This document shows positions 22,459-34,808 of a stretch of DNA of 64,000 bases, piece by piece. Origin of the DNA: Sarocladium kiliense (taxonomy: Eukaryota > Ascomycota > Sordariomycetes > Hypocreales > Sarocladiaceae); assembly GCA_030734395.1 (NCBI GenBank), contig JAUZTG010000029.1, forward strand, positions 4,216,001 through 4,280,000. The letters run 5' to 3'. The notes below the pieces were generated by a model, which made no database searches, was not told the origin of the DNA, and was given only the letters and a program-made list of their open reading frames with translations. A program made the translations under genes and the position numbers. Position 1 is the stretch's first letter; each line of letters begins with the position of its first letter.

Positions 22459-23525
22459 ATGGCATCAAAGCCCTCAGAGCTGCCAACATTCACGGCGAGC
22501 GACTATGTCAAGTTCTTCAGCGCGGGTGCGCTCGCAGCGACGAGCACACATGCTGTCAGTTATCTTTAGCTTCTCGACTCAAATTGACGAGCTCCTACTG
22601 ACATGAGCTTCGCACAGGCTGCTACTCCAATTGACGTCGTGAAGACGCGAATTCAAGTCGACGATGCGCTGAAGGGCTACAACATGATCCGTGCAGGGCG
22701 CACAATCGTTGCCAAAGAGGGCACATCTGCACTCCTGACTGGCTTTGGTCCAACTGCTGTTGGATACCTCGTGCAGGGTGGTGCGAAGGTAGGACAGACC
22801 ATCTGACATTGGGATGTATTGGATACGGACTGACGGCATTTGGGTGCTAGTTTGCCGGCTACGAGTTCTTCAAGAAGAAATACATCGAAATCGCTGGCGG
22901 CCCGGACAAAGCTGTCGCCCATCGCACGGCCGTCTACCTGTCTGCCAGCGCAACGGCCGAGTTCTTTGCCGACATTCTTCTCTGCCCGCTCGAGGCGACA
23001 CGAATTCGACTAGTCTCGCAGCGCGGCTTTGCGACTGGACTGACAACCGGCTTCATGCGCCTGGCGCGTGAGGAAGGCTTTCGAGGATTCTACTCTGGCT
23101 TTGTGCCGCTACTGTTCAAGCAGGTGCCTTTCGCTGTGGGTCAGTTCTCGGTTCACGAGGCTGTCAATGAGATCATCTTCCGATCCATGGGTGCAGAACG
23201 CAAGGCCAAGTTGACACAGCTCGAGTCGACTGGCGTGGAGTTGACTTCGGGTCTGGCTGCTGGTGCTGCCGCCGCAGTTCTGTCTCATCCGGCTGATACG
23301 CTCCTGTCAGCCATCAACAAGGGCGCTGGTGATCCGAAGCAAGGAGCAACAAGCCGCATGTTCCAGCTCGCAAAAGAGTTCGGTCCCAAGAGGCTGCTAA
23401 TGACTGGGCTGGGACCCCGTCTCGTGATGACATGCGCTCTGGTGTCTGGCCAATTCGTCATCTACGCGCAATGCAAGACCTTGACTGGAGCACCACCCGG
23501 CATCGAGATTCACAAGGAGGGTTAG
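22459..23525 (+). CDS. MIR1: Mitochondrial phosphate carrier
   Basis: Imports inorganic phosphate with a proton across the inner mitochondrial membrane for ATP synthesis. Exons 22459-22554, 22618-22788 and 22851-23525 give 313 residues, the usual carrier length. Three ~100-residue repeats each carry the carrier signature: PIDVVKTRIQ, PLEATRIRLVSQ and PADTLLSAIN. The second and third repeats (FYSGFVPLLFKQVPF; AAVLSHPADTLLS; GPRLVMTCALVSGQF) and the end (GAPPGIEIHKEG) match the Mir1 branch rather than other carriers. No cleavable presequence is obvious, as in yeast Mir1. Confidence 0.94.
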
Positions 23526-24743
23526 ACGCGCGGAGTACACACTGTCGAAGCGTGGTCAGGGAGAAGTTCTGGAGTTCTTCGGATATATGCGGCGCTCTGG
23601 TGTTTCGGGATATAGCTCAGACATTGTGGCTTCAATTATTAGCACTTAGAATTGAAAGACCGTTTTTCTTTTTTCGACTTCCCAGTGTCAATGTGTCCAA
23701 TGCCAGTGCCTCATAAATATGCAAGTTAGGCCCAGTCCAGCTGGACTCATGTGGAGCGCATTGTGTGGCGTCTATTGATGTCCTCTTATTGACGGACTGC
23801 CTTTCGCAAGAAGCAGGCTCGCACTGATGTGGTCTCTGAAAGGGCAGCAGATTGTTTTTAGACGGAGAGTATGATCTTCAGGAGTATGTGAAACAGCACC
23901 GACGGCTCGCGATTTAGCGTTGAGATTGGGGAAAGTATCCAGAGCTAGTTTTGACTGTGTCGCAGGTCAAGATGGAGAGGGAACGCGACTCAGAGTCAAG
24001 ATCAGCATCTTGGTACGCGGTACATACGTTATGGTGGAGCTGCACCCACCTTTGAAGTATCCAGACGTCCTCCCTTAGCTGTGTCTTTACTGCGGTTTTA
24101 GGGGGCCTCTCGCCCACGTTAGGGGCTGAAGCCACTGCTGACGCATGCCCAGTGGATCCTCTTGACGCGGCAGGTGCAGGTTGCAGTCCTTCTCTCCCTT
24201 CGCTCCTTCCCTAACAGACCACCTTAGCGGACTGGAGGAAGGAACCAAAAGAGGCCAGACAAGGCCACGACATCACTCCTTCCTTCGCCGCGCTGCGCAG
24301 CCATCTTCCACGCCGCCTCCCAACTCACCTCAACCTGTGTCTTTGGCTTGGACTTTTCCCTTCGACATCACACATCCTCGCCATTCCTCCGTCTCCTCTT
24401 TGCGCTCTGTCTTCTCACCTCTTTTCTGCAACACCTCCTTGACCCTCGAAAACATACTCGACCCTATTGTAAGTCTCGAAGTACCCCGTGACATCTCTGG
24501 AGGACCCTGAAACCCCTGGTCCATAACTTCATCGCACCCCGACCACTACTCTCCCGTCTAGCAAAACAGACTCCTTGTCTGGACCTCAACATTGACGCGA
24601 GCTGATCTTTATCAACTCAGTTTCACACATCCAGCGCCGGTCGCGAGTACTCTCCCGATGCATTAGCCTCCGATACTTCGACCCCCAAATAACCGACACT
24701 CTCACGCCGAGGCACCGGTCCTCGTGCGCACTGCTACAGAGCA
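23526..24743. other. Intergenic region upstream of kexin
   Basis: No supported gene. From about 24230 the plus strand is C/T-rich and contains a GTAAGT donor-like site near 24470, so a long and perhaps spliced leader of the kexin gene is likely. Confidence 0.5.
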
Positions 24744-27399
24744 ATGAGATTGCTCTCTCTCCTCCGCCTTGCAGCCTTGGGCTCTCTGGCTTCAGTTTCT
24801 TCAGCTGGCAAGCGAGACTACGACAAGAACGATTACTATGTCCTCCACATCGATCGAACTGTCGACCCCGGCCAAATTGCAGCCCGCCTCGGCTTTGCCC
24901 ATGAGGGGCAGCTCAGCGACTTGACGGATCACCATGTCTTCCGAGCGCCCAAGGTCGATATCGATATTGTCAAAACCGAGCGTAAAAGGAGAAAACGTGA
25001 CCCCAGTGGCGCCGACATCCTCGACTCCGTCCTCTTTGCTGCCAAACAGGAAGCGCGCATGCGCCACGTGAAGCGCGGCTTTCCACCAGCCATCGAACAC
25101 GATCTCACGCGGAAAGGCCTGAATCTCGACTCCCGGCAGGTTTCAAAGCCTGATGCACACGCTGTCAAGGCGCAAGCTGAGCTAGCAGAAGAGCTCGACA
25201 TCAAGGATCCCATATTTGGCGAGCAGTGGCATCTGTTCAACACTGTACAGCTTGGTCACGATGTGAATGTCTCCAGCGTCTGGCGAGAGGAGATCACGGG
25301 CAAGAATGCAACGGTGGCCATCGTTGATGACGGATTAGACATGTACAGCCGCGACCTCAAGGACAATTACTTTGCCGAGGGCTCCTGGGACTTCAACGAC
25401 AACGACCCTGAGCCTAAACCCGAGCTCTCTGATGACAATCATGGCACACGTTGTGCCGGAGAAGTTGCCGCGGGGCGGAACGATTATTGTGGTGTGGGAG
25501 TCGCTTACGATGCTCGCATAGCGGGTATTCGCATATTGAGCAAGCCTATCAGCGATGCCGACGAAGCGGAAGCCCTCATCTACAAGTATCAGGACAACCA
25601 GATCTACTCTTGCTCATGGGGCCCTCCTGACGATGGCCAGTCTATGGAGGCCCCAAACACCGTGATCAAGAGGGCAATGGTTCAGGGTGTTCAAAAGGGA
25701 CGCGGCGGCCTCGGCTCCGTCTATGTCTTCGCTAGCGGCAATGGCGCAGGCTATGGTGACAACTGCAACTTTGACGGCTACACGAATTCCATATACAGCA
25801 TCACTGTCGGCGCAGTCGATCGTGCTGGCCTGCACCCTTACTATTCTGAGCACTGCTCGGCGCAGCTGGTAGTTACTTACTCCAGCGGTAGCGGCGATGC
25901 CATCGTAAGCACACCCCCAGATTTCCCCATCCCGGTCACTGACATGTATGTAGCACACGACGGATACAGGCGTGAATAAGTGCTATGGGAACCATGGAGG
26001 AACATCTGCTGCTGCCCCTCTTGCTGCCGGCATTTTTGCTCTAGTCCTCCAGATTCGACCTGATATTACATGGCGGGATATGCAGTACCTCGCCATGGAC
26101 ACTGCTGTGCCTGTCGATGACCCCGAGGCTGATTGGCAGGAGACTGCGATTGGCAAGCAGTTCAGCCACACCTTCGGCTACGGCAAGATCGACTCATACG
26201 GGCTTGTCCAAAAGGCCAAGGACTGGGAGCTCGTCAAGCCCCAGGCGTGGCTTTTCTCCCCCTGGCTCCAGGTCCGCAAAGAGATCCCACAAGGCAAGAA
26301 GGGTCTGTCTGTAACCTTTGAGGTTACGGAGGATATGCTGAAGGATGCCAACCTTGAGCGTCTTGAGCATGTGACGGTGACCATGAACGTCGAACACACC
26401 CGTCGGGGTGACATTAGCGTCGATCTCATTAGCCCAGAGAAGATCATCAGCCATATCGCCACCGCGAGACCCAAGGATGATTTCAAGGGCGGTTATGACA
26501 TGTGGACTTTCATGAGTGTGGTTCACTGGTAAGTCTACGACTCCCCGCAAGATTCATTGAATGATGCTAACCTTCACAGGGGAGAATCAGGTGTAGGTAC
26601 CTGGCAATTGATTGTGCGCGATACCGTCAAGAACGAGCATGTTGGTACCTTTAAGGATTGGCACCTCAAGCTCTGGGGTGAGGCAAAGGACGCCAAGAAG
26701 GCGAAACTGCTCCCCATGCCCGAGGAGAACGATGATGCAGATCACGACAAGTCCCAGTCTACAATTTCTGTGCCCGCAGCGACCACATCAGCCGCGGACG
26801 AGGAGGCTACGGAACCCCCGACTCCTCCAGGCAATCCCACCGGTCACCACGAACGGCCTACTAAGCCAGGCAAGCCAGCAGCCAGCAGCACGGGATCCAG
26901 CGAAGCTCAGGAAGCCACGGAGACCTCGTCATCGCACTGGGTCTCATGGCTGCCCACGTTCGGTGCCTCGAAGAAGGCCCAAATTTGGATCTACGGCGCT
27001 GTCGGCCTCATTCTTGCCTTCTGCATCGGCCTTGGCATCTGGCTTCTGATTGTCCGACGCCGACGGATGCGCAATGATCCCCGCACCAACTATGAATTTG
27101 AGCTGCTTGACGATGAGGAGACGCAGGGTCTCAACAGTGGCGAGAAGGGGGTGGGTGCTCGGAAAGCCAAGCGAACCCGCGGCGGAGAGCTGTATGATGC
27201 TTTCGCTGAGGGTAGCGAGGACGAGCTTGAGCACTACTCTGATGGACCTGCCTCCGGAAGCGGCAGCCGCAGTGGCGCTCAATCGAGGGAGCGCTTGCCA
27301 GGCGACGAAGCTGGTGACCAGTATGTCATCGGTGAGGAGAGCAGCGATGATGAGGACGATAGCCGTGAAAAGTCACGATTGACCAGCGGTCGGAGCTAG
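24744..27399 (+). CDS. KEX2: Kexin, proprotein convertase of the late Golgi
   Basis: Ca2+-dependent subtilisin-family (S8B) protease that cuts secretory precursors after dibasic sites in the trans-Golgi. Exons 24744-25904, 25954-26528 and 26580-27399 give 851 residues. The order is signal peptide (MRLLSLLRLAALGSLASVSSA), propeptide with basic cleavage sites (ERKRRKR, HVKR), catalytic domain, P domain, Ser/Thr/Pro-rich stem, one membrane helix near 712-735 (IWIYGAVGLILAFCIGLGIW), and an acidic cytosolic tail. The catalytic set is complete: Asp in AIVDDGLDM (about 195), His in DDNHGTRCAGE (about 232), oxyanion Asn in FASGNGAGYGDNC (about 332), Ser in GNHGGTSAAAPLA (about 405). All exon joins keep conserved sequence intact. 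Confidence 0.96.
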
Positions 27400-27856
27400 T
27401 TGATGGGGAAGCATCCTTTGGGTAATTGAGACATATGTCTGTTGAAGCAAGCGGCGAGATGTCTTGACGAGGGTGAAAATACAAACCAACTTTGGTGGCC
27501 CTTGACAGCATCAGTATTTGTTACAATTCCCGTTCTTTTGGCTGTTATACATCAGCATGGATACAAGGAGTTCCTAGGAGTAGTGTCTTTATTCTTAATT
27601 GGTATTGTTATCCTTACATGGACAGTGAACACGTCGTGTCAAGGCCAATCGCTGCATTAGGTATGGGCTGTGCTTGTCATCTGCGAGTCACACGTGAGAG
27701 TGTCTTGAGGTAGATGCAATGTTCATTAAGCCCTTGACTAGTGAGGCACGACTCTCCTCTTCTGTATGATACTCAAAGACGCAAAACATGCAAACGAGAC
27801 GAGAAATTCTTTCAACGCCTTGCAATAAACGCCCGCCACCTCCTCCTCATCCTCAT
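27400..27856. other. Convergent intergenic region
   Basis: AT-rich space between the 3' ends of kexin and SNX4. No gene seen. Confidence 0.5.
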
Positions 27857-29347
27857 CTACAGCACAACCCCCCTGTTCCCTCCTTCCCCTTGCTCTATCT
27901 CCTTCACATACCTCTCCCAAAGATCAATAACCTCCCCATAGAACTCCACATGCGCATCCGCCAAACCTCCCAGCTGGCTCTTCATCTCAACTCTCTTGAT
28001 CCTCTCGAAATCAGCGACTTCACGAACGACCTCGTCGTCGAACATGTCGCTTGTATTGCGTGCTCGCTCGACTTCCGTGGTGAGTTCCTCGACGCGGAGT
28101 TCGAGTTTCCTGGCGCGTTCGCGACGGGCTTGCTCGTGGTCTACGCCACGGACGTCTTCGATCTTGGAGCGGATGAAGCCGCCTGCTGCGGCGTTGTAGG
28201 AGGTTGAATGGCCGTGTCCTTGAATGGCGTCGCGCTCTGAGGTGGACTTATTGAGATACTCTGTGAGTTGCTCGAAGTCGAGCTGTTTCTGCTCGCGCGC
28301 TTTGAGAAGGTTCTTGAGGGCGCCGGAGTAGGCTTGCATGTCTCGCAGGGAACCGAGGTAGTCTTGGTCTGTGACGTCGTGGAGCTTTCGAAGGTGGGAG
28401 GCTGTGTCTTCGACGGAGGCGGAGAAGGCGCGGCAGGCGGGTTCGACGCCTGGTTCGAGAGTGATGAGGCGTTGGAATTGCTCAGAGAGGTCTTTGAGGT
28501 CTGTTTCGAGATCTGCTTCTCTGCGGGCAACGCGGGCGACGACCTTCTCGATATGACCGAGATCTTCATCTAGCCTATCGCTCTTCTCTTTGACTTCCAA
28601 GAATCGTCTGTCGGGTTTATGGACCTTCGTGAAGGCATTGATGAACGTATCCGCAAAGTTATCAAACACCCCTCCCGAACCGGGATCACTGCTTGAAGAC
28701 CCCCTCCCGCCTCTGGCCCGCATCGTCGCATTCCAGTCATGACTTTCCAGAAAACTGTGGAGGATGGGTGCGCGACGGAGGGTGGGGTGGAGGCTTAGAC
28801 GGACAAGGAAGCGCTGGAGGGAGTGCGCGCGACGGGCGGTGAAGTCGGAACCGAAGCGGTCGCCGCGGACGTACTCCATACGTTGCTTATCGGGGAGAGG
28901 AGGCACCGCGGCGGCGGGGAAGTCCTTAGAGAGTTGTTTCCAGAGGAAGACGAAGTCGGTAAAGCGGCGGCGGATGGTGGTTGTTTCGCGCTGGAAGGAG
29001 GGGAAGGTGGACTATGAGTACGGTGTTAGCATTAAGGTATGGTAAGTGGTCTGAGGGAGGCTTTGGCATACGTGTGTGGTAATGAGGTACGAAACAAAGG
29101 CATCCTTGGTCCCGTCATTCTCCTTGATCGGTTGTCCGACGGTACACTCGAGCTTCTCGGCGCCAGCTCCGTGGCCAAGGTCATCGTCATGGTCAGCTGG
29201 CCCAGTAGCAGCGGCAGCAGCCGCGTTGGCAACGTCGGTTACTGTCGCGGGGATTCCATGGTGCAGGTCTTCGTCTACTGACTGACGGGAAGTCTGCTCT
29301 TGGACGTGGTCGCTCCAGGAGACGTTTGTGAAGGTGTCCTGCTCCAT
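27857..29347 (-). CDS. SNX4: Sorting nexin-4 (PX-BAR)
   Basis: Endosomal sorting nexin that recycles SNAREs from endosomes to the Golgi and supports selective autophagy (yeast Snx4/Atg24). Exons 29072-29347 and 27857-29011 give 476 residues. The PX domain runs from about residue 60 to 180: DAFVSYLITTH, then RRRFTDFVFLWKQL with the phosphoinositide-binding Arg/Tyr region, then VPPLPDKQRMEYVRGDRFG. The rest is a long helical BAR region beginning at about residue 210 (VFDNFADTFINAF...), ending in a segment typical of Snx4 (DAHVEFYGEVIDLWERYV). The N-terminal ~70 residues are acidic and Ala-rich. The ATG at 29347 is the only in-frame ATG near the start. The exon join falls inside the PX domain and restores its sequence. 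Confidence 0.93.
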
Positions 29348-30234
29348 GGAGGCTATGGCATGGAGGGGAGGTAGGTAGCTTCGCTGGGTGATGGTGAGTC
29401 GATGCTGATTCGGCTGAAGTATTGGGAATAATTTTTCTAGTATTGGTGGCTTCAATGAGGTGGCTGTTGACGTAGCGATGCCTCAGGTTGGGATCGTATG
29501 CTGGGTACGGTGGTATTCGTAAGTGGTGTCGTAGCTGAGGATAGATGCTTAGTTACTGGAGGCTGGTTCCGGGTGACGATGATGTGGTTGTGTGGGGTGG
29601 CCACGGCCTAGCCTCTGCGCTCGGCATCAGCCTGGCCGGGCGCTGGCGGGGGTACCTCCGTTCTGGGTGGGGGATGGTGCACGGGGCAGGTACCCCGACC
29701 ACGAGCTGACGAAGCTGCTGGATTACGATGAGACTATACGAAGCTTTCGATTGTGCCATAATCAGTAATGATCATGCAGAAGAACCGAGGTGTGCTTCAC
29801 AGCTTAAAGATGGGCGTTACTGTTCTGAAGTCTATTATCAAGTCCTCATCTTCACTCATGATAGAACGAGGCGATGACGCATGCTCTACGTCTTATGTAG
29901 GATCCTCACCACAGCCAGCGCACTCAAGAAGATACTTGCAGGTTCTGAATGTGTACATAAACAAGTCTATTTGGTGTCCTGTGTTGTGTTGAGAGTCTAT
30001 ACCCAGTTTGTTGTGTCTCATGCCCAATGCTTTGCCCCCGTCCATTCGACAGGTTAGTGTTGTTTGATACACTGCGCTTGTTGCGCGTATGTCAGGCTCC
30101 CTCCTCTTGTGTCCCTAGATGGTAGTCGTACAAATGAAACAAAAGAGAAAATAGAGAGAGAGGTTCTAATAAAGACATGAGTATGAGTGTCCTGCCGCTC
30201 TTCAGGGTCGATATGAATGCGGGACAGGTGCGCT
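29348..30234. other. Intergenic region
   Basis: Upstream flank of SNX4 and 3' flank of MDM38. The only frames are short and unsupported. Confidence 0.5.
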
Positions 30235-31966
30235 TCACTTCTGCTCCTCCTTTGCCGCCTTGCGTTGCTCCTCAGCAACCGTGGCCATGTCTGTCTCCGC
30301 ATCAACCATCTCACCGGCCTGGTTCTTCTCCACGCCGACCGCTTCAGCCGACATTTGACGCTCCTCCTTCTCGTCAATATCCTCCGTGTCACGTGGCGTC
30401 GCAAGACCTGTGCTCTGGCTCTCCTCATCCTGCGCGTTTTCCTCGTCAATAAGCTCTTGCTGCTCCTTGAGGACCTCGAGACGTTGCTTGTTGGTCGCAG
30501 CGCCCTCGGCGTTGTGCACCTCGAGCTCGATCTCGTGGAAGAGCTCCTCAGGAATGGAGGAAAGGACACCAATCAACGCATCGATCTGGCTGGATCCCTC
30601 ACCCGAGCCCTGGCCGTACATGTAGGCGTTGCTGAGCACCAGAAGAGTAGATGGGACACCATTCTTGAGTCGCAGGTCGAGCCAAGCCTTGAGATCCTCG
30701 CGCATCCTAGCGGGCGAAACGCTGTGTGTGCGAATACCACGGGCAGCAGCTGCCATGCGCAGCTCTGACACCGTCAAGCTGTCCACGCCCTCGTAGGCAA
30801 TTGCCTTGTCGTCGCGCTTGATCTGACGCATACGGTGGCGAATCTGATAACGCAGCATCATGTCTGTACCGAAAGTGTTGAGGTTCATGTAGCGGCACAT
30901 AGAGACCAGCTGTGGCCGCGACAGGTTGTCGAGAGTGAGATCATCTCTGAAGACCTTGCAGACCTTGACGACATCCTCTGACGTCGGGGCTTCGCCGGTC
31001 GACCGGACCTTGCGGAAGAAGTTGGCGAACTCCTCCTTCTGAGCAGTGGCCTGGCTGAGAGGCAGGCCAGTCTCCTTTAATGTCTGTTGCAAGAAGTCAC
31101 TGACCTCCTTCCTTGTGGACCGGAGCAGAGTGGCCTTTGCGTCCTTGGACTTTTGACCCTCGAATGTGCTGGGAAGCATATTAGGGAACAGCTTCAGTGC
31201 CAGTGGGAGTAGAGCCTCTCCCAGTGGGACAATAATGAAGACTGAGAAGGGGACAAGACGGCCAAGATCTTGAACGGTGCGTTGGAGTTGACGGTTCTCT
31301 CTCCGAGTCAACTCGTATCCTGCAGCCATCTTGAGGGCCAGCCTCCAGCTAATCTTGACCTCTGCAACCAGAAGCTTGCTGCCATCCCAGTAGTGTCTTG
31401 CCTCCTTCTTGACCTTCTCCCACAGTGTCAACTTCTTTTCCTCCTTCTCCTTCTTTGCAAGCTGTGCTTCCTTGTCGTGCTCCTCCTTCTTGGCGACTAG
31501 TTCGTTCATCTCAGCCTCGACTGCAGTGTTGGCAGGCTTTGCCTCGTCAGGGCCGATGGAGCCATCGTCTGTTGACTTGACATCCTTGGCGCTCTCGGTC
31601 GCGCTCGCTGCGCTGCTGTCCTTCGGCAGAGGCTTCTTAGCCTTTTCTGCGTTGAATCCTGGAGGCGGAGCGGAGTGCGAGGTGTCGGGTCGATGATGCT
31701 CGGTGCTGAGTTGGCGGAAGGGGATGAGGAGTGCGATGGCGGGGATCTGGGCGTTGCGGCCTACATGGCGGGCGAAAACGTTGGACGAAGTCCTTTGTGA
31801 AAGCAACCGAGCTGCAATTGCGCAAAGAAGAGGCAGGTCAGTAAACGTTGCGAATGGCAAACAGCGCTGTTTTGGACGCAAATCAGGTGTAGGATAAAAG
31901 CTTACTGTTGGCCAGCAAGGGGTTACGAGCCACAGCCCTCCGAGCGACGTTTGATGATGCGCTCAT
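30235..31966 (-). CDS. MDM38: Mitochondrial LETM1-domain protein
   Basis: Inner-membrane protein needed for mitochondrial K+/H+ exchange and for insertion of mitochondrially made proteins (yeast Mdm38, human LETM1). Exons 31906-31966 and 30235-31811 give 545 residues. The N-terminus is an Arg/Ser-rich mitochondrial presequence. A Lys/Glu-rich stretch (about 120-150) follows, then one membrane segment near residue 205-225 (LVPFSVFIIVPLGEALLPLA). The LETM1 ribosome-binding domain comes next (SRPQLVSMCRYMNLNTFGTD; LRYQIRHRMRQIKRDD; LTVSELRMAAAARGIR; DLKAWLDLRL). The acidic C-terminal tail has a predicted coiled coil. The short first exon (61 nt) supplies the ATG at 31966 and keeps phase. Confidence 0.94.
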
Positions 31967-33453
31967 TACGTGGGGGCAAATGTGTCTGATGGTTGAGAGG
32001 AACGATGCGAGATGAGCTTAAGGCGGCATGAGATGCAAAAGTGGTTGAATGTTGGGCGTCGAAGAGAAAGAAAGTCGAGGAATGATGATGGAAGTAGAAG
32101 GCGGAAGATGCAGGGAAGTCTGTCTGCAGGCGATTCGGAGGGAGGGTCCAGTCCAACGAGGGTCGAGCCGCGCTTGGGTGCCGGGAGTGCGGCGAGTGAC
32201 AGAAGACAGAGAGGTACGTACTCTTTTTGGTGTGCTGGCGGCGTGGAGTAGGATGCCGACGCTTCCAGCAGCGAGAACTCGTTCATTCACCAGGGGTGGG
32301 TGGAGTGGAGTGTTTGTCTGTCGAGGTCGGATTATTGAGGTCCGAGTTCCGGATTTGTTGGGGCGAGGTGAGTACGGCAACACGTCAGCAAGAACGCTGG
32401 TCACGTGCCTGCACGGGAGAGTAAGATGCCAGGGTTACATAACCCTGGACTGCATCATTCATCGTGGCCCCAGCGTCTCCAGGACCAACCAAGGATGCAA
32501 GTGGACGGCCAAGGCCTTGCTGCTGACCAGCCCGTGCGCCATCACGACGACGTCAGTCTTTTTCCAGCTTGGCGAGATCTGGCTTGTGCTTAAACCCTTG
32601 AGCAGCCATCTGACGAAGAGACTGCTGCCCCTGAGTATAGCACCGGTACTCAACCACTAAATCAGTCTCATGTTCGCAACCCCAGATAATTGACTGACTC
32701 AGAAGCACGTGCTGAGCGTCCTCCCCGGCAGCTGGCCCAATTAATCACAACAGCCGCCATCGCCTCGGGATTCGGGGACCCTGCACCGACCGTTGATGAT
32801 CCCCTCCTTAAGCCGACACCTACCTCTACTTGCCCCCGCTCACATGCCATGACATTCACCATAGGCACTGCCGAGCTGTAGTGACGGGATGCGAGCATCT
32901 TCGAATAAGGCCTATTTGATCTCATCTTGCTCACACCTTGCGTGAATACGCTTCTGCTCATCGTAATCTTTGACTTGGCTGTGGCTGACAGGGGACTTGG
33001 TTGTGGCTAGCCAGAGGAACAGCGGCACACTCACTGCTAGGCCAAAATAGGTCTCAACCGGGGGCCGAGCCAAAACCAAGAACTGCACTCCATACAGTAG
33101 AGATCCTCGCTTCGCCTCGCCTCAACACTTCCTCCATCTCTCCGTCTCACCCGTATTCCCTTACCCCGGTCGACCATCCACCCCTCCTTCATCATCGCCT
33201 GTCTCCTCCTCTTTCTTTTAATCCTTCACATTCATCTTTGCTTCATCGTCATATTCTTTTTCTCCTTGTATTACTAGCGAAGATGTCGTCCCTCTGACAG
33301 CCAACCCTGCCTGTCGTTTTGATTTGATATCCGCGATAACATCACTCAACTTTTGGATCCTCTACCCCCACCTCCTTCAGCACTTCTCAACAAATTCACC
33401 ACCACCACCGCGTGAACAACGCTCAGTTCTCGGCCAATTCACATCCCACTGAA
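31967..33453. other. Divergent promoter region between MDM38 and adenylate kinase
   Basis: About 1.5 kb without a supported gene. A 203-codon frame at 32049 overlaps several opposing frames and shows no conserved features. From 33060 the plus strand is C/T-rich leader. A four-codon upstream ORF (ATG at 33283, stop at 33295-33297) precedes the adenylate kinase start. Confidence 0.5.
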
Positions 33454-34272
33454 ATGCGCCTCAAGAGGGCAGCTCGCGTCATCCTCGTCGGTGCCCCCGG
33501 CGTCGGCAAAGGCACCCAGTCTGATCGCCTTCTCCAGCGATTCCCTCAACTTCAATCAATCAGCACCGGCGACCTTCTGCGCAGCAACGTCAAGCGTCGC
33601 ACTCCCCTAGGGATCAAAGCCGAAGCCACTATTAAATCAGGCGGGCTCGTCGCAGACGACCTGGTCTTCCGTCTCATCTCCAATGAGCTCTACACACGCG
33701 GCTGGCTCGGCCACAACGCCCAGCCGAACATCATGACCCTGAACTCCGAAGCGACCACGAACACATCCTCAGACTCCTCAGACTCCTCAGGTTTTAGCAA
33801 CATGGTCACCGCTCCTTTCCGCCTCGACGAACACAACCCTCCAGAAGCCTCCAACGATCCATCAGCATCCTTCCTCCTAGACGGCTACCCCCGCAACGCT
33901 ACCCAAGCCGACGCCTTCGACCGCCTCGTCCCCATCAACCTCGCTGTCTCTCTCAAAACCCCATACGATGTCGTCATCGAGCGCATCGCCGGCCGCTGGG
34001 TTCACGAGCCCTCGGGCCGTGTCTACAATACAACCTTCAATGCGCCACGTGTGCCCGGCCTGGATGACGTGACCGGAGAGAAGTTGGTGAAGAGAGCGGA
34101 TGACACAGAGGAGGTGTACAGAGCGAGATACGAGACTTTCCAGAAGAGCGCCGAGCCGTTATTGGAGCACTACGCGAAGAAGGGAGTGCTATTGGAGATC
34201 GAGGGTATGAGCAGCGATGAGATCAGTCCCAAGCTGTACAAAGCATTTGAAGAGCGGTTCTGTGCTGTTTAA
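33454..34272 (+). CDS. ADK2: GTP:AMP phosphotransferase (mitochondrial adenylate kinase type)
   Basis: Balances AMP with nucleoside triphosphates; yeast Adk2 works in the mitochondrial matrix. Single exon from the ATG at 33454, 272 residues. The frame stays open upstream but without an ATG. It has the P-loop GAPGVGKGTQ, the NMP-binding STGDLLRSNV, FLLDGYPRNATQ, and a LID region GRWVHEPSGRVYN...PRVPGLDDVTGE that lacks the zinc cysteines and resembles the Adk2/AK3 branch. Between the NMP and core regions there is an unusual ~45-residue Ser/Thr/Asn-rich insertion (about residues 95-140) with an SDSSDSSG stretch. The N-terminus is short and basic, consistent with uncleaved mitochondrial targeting. 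Confidence 0.9.
   Translation: MRLKRAARVILVGAPGVGKGTQSDRLLQRFPQLQSISTGDLLRSNVKRRTPLGIKAEATIKSGGLVADDLVFRLISNELYTRGWLGHNAQPNIMTLNSEATTNTSSDSSDSSGFSNMVTAPFRLDEHNPPEASNDPSASFLLDGYPRNATQADAFDRLVPINLAVSLKTPYDVVIERIAGRWVHEPSGRVYNTTFNAPRVPGLDDVTGEKLVKRADDTEEVYRARYETFQKSAEPLLEHYAKKGVLLEIEGMSSDEISPKLYKAFEERFCAV
33767..33793 (+). repeat. Short coding tandem repeat (TCCTCAGAC unit)
   Basis: About three copies of a nine-base unit encode the Ser-Asp-Ser stretch inside the adenylate kinase insertion. Being a multiple of three, changes in copy number would keep frame. Confidence 0.6.
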
Positions 34273-34808
34273 ACAATTGGCGATTCTGGGTGTGCGACAT
34301 AGGTTTCAACATGGAATGGGAGCGGTGTCTTCCTGGTGAGTGAGGGTGTGAACAAGCCCTCGCCGCCTTTCATATTTCTATTCTTCTTGTCTACGGAGTT
34401 CTTGCTTGGACGGGCGATGTCGCTGGTGCCGCGTATCTGGGGTGGAAACAAAGGGCAAGGGGCCCGACCCCGGCGCGGCTTGATACCCTCGCGAGCGTAT
34501 TTCAGTGCCATGGGAGAGAGGCTGGTGGGGGAGTGGTCACTGTCTGAACAGCTGTTCGAGTAGATCGCAGTGGGACGACTGATATGCACCAGTCGCTGGT
34601 ATGGAGATCGTCTTTATGGGTGTCGACGTATACCTAATTCTTGGGACGGGATTATAGGTCTGTACTTCGGTATAAGGATACAATCGCTAAATGACCTCGA
34701 TCTACTTTCTACACTTGGGCTTGCCCGTGGCTATGTTCCAACGCATCCGCTGATGAGGACTGACCAGCAGGCCGTCCGTAAACAATGAAATGTTCCTGTC
34801 CTCACGCA
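34273..34808. other. Convergent intergenic region
   Basis: 3' flanks of adenylate kinase and ERD2. No gene seen. Confidence 0.5.

Noticed and set aside
32049..32660. 203-codon frame between MDM38 and adenylate kinase
   Set aside because: Overlaps several frames on the other strand in the divergent promoter region, and its sequence looks random.
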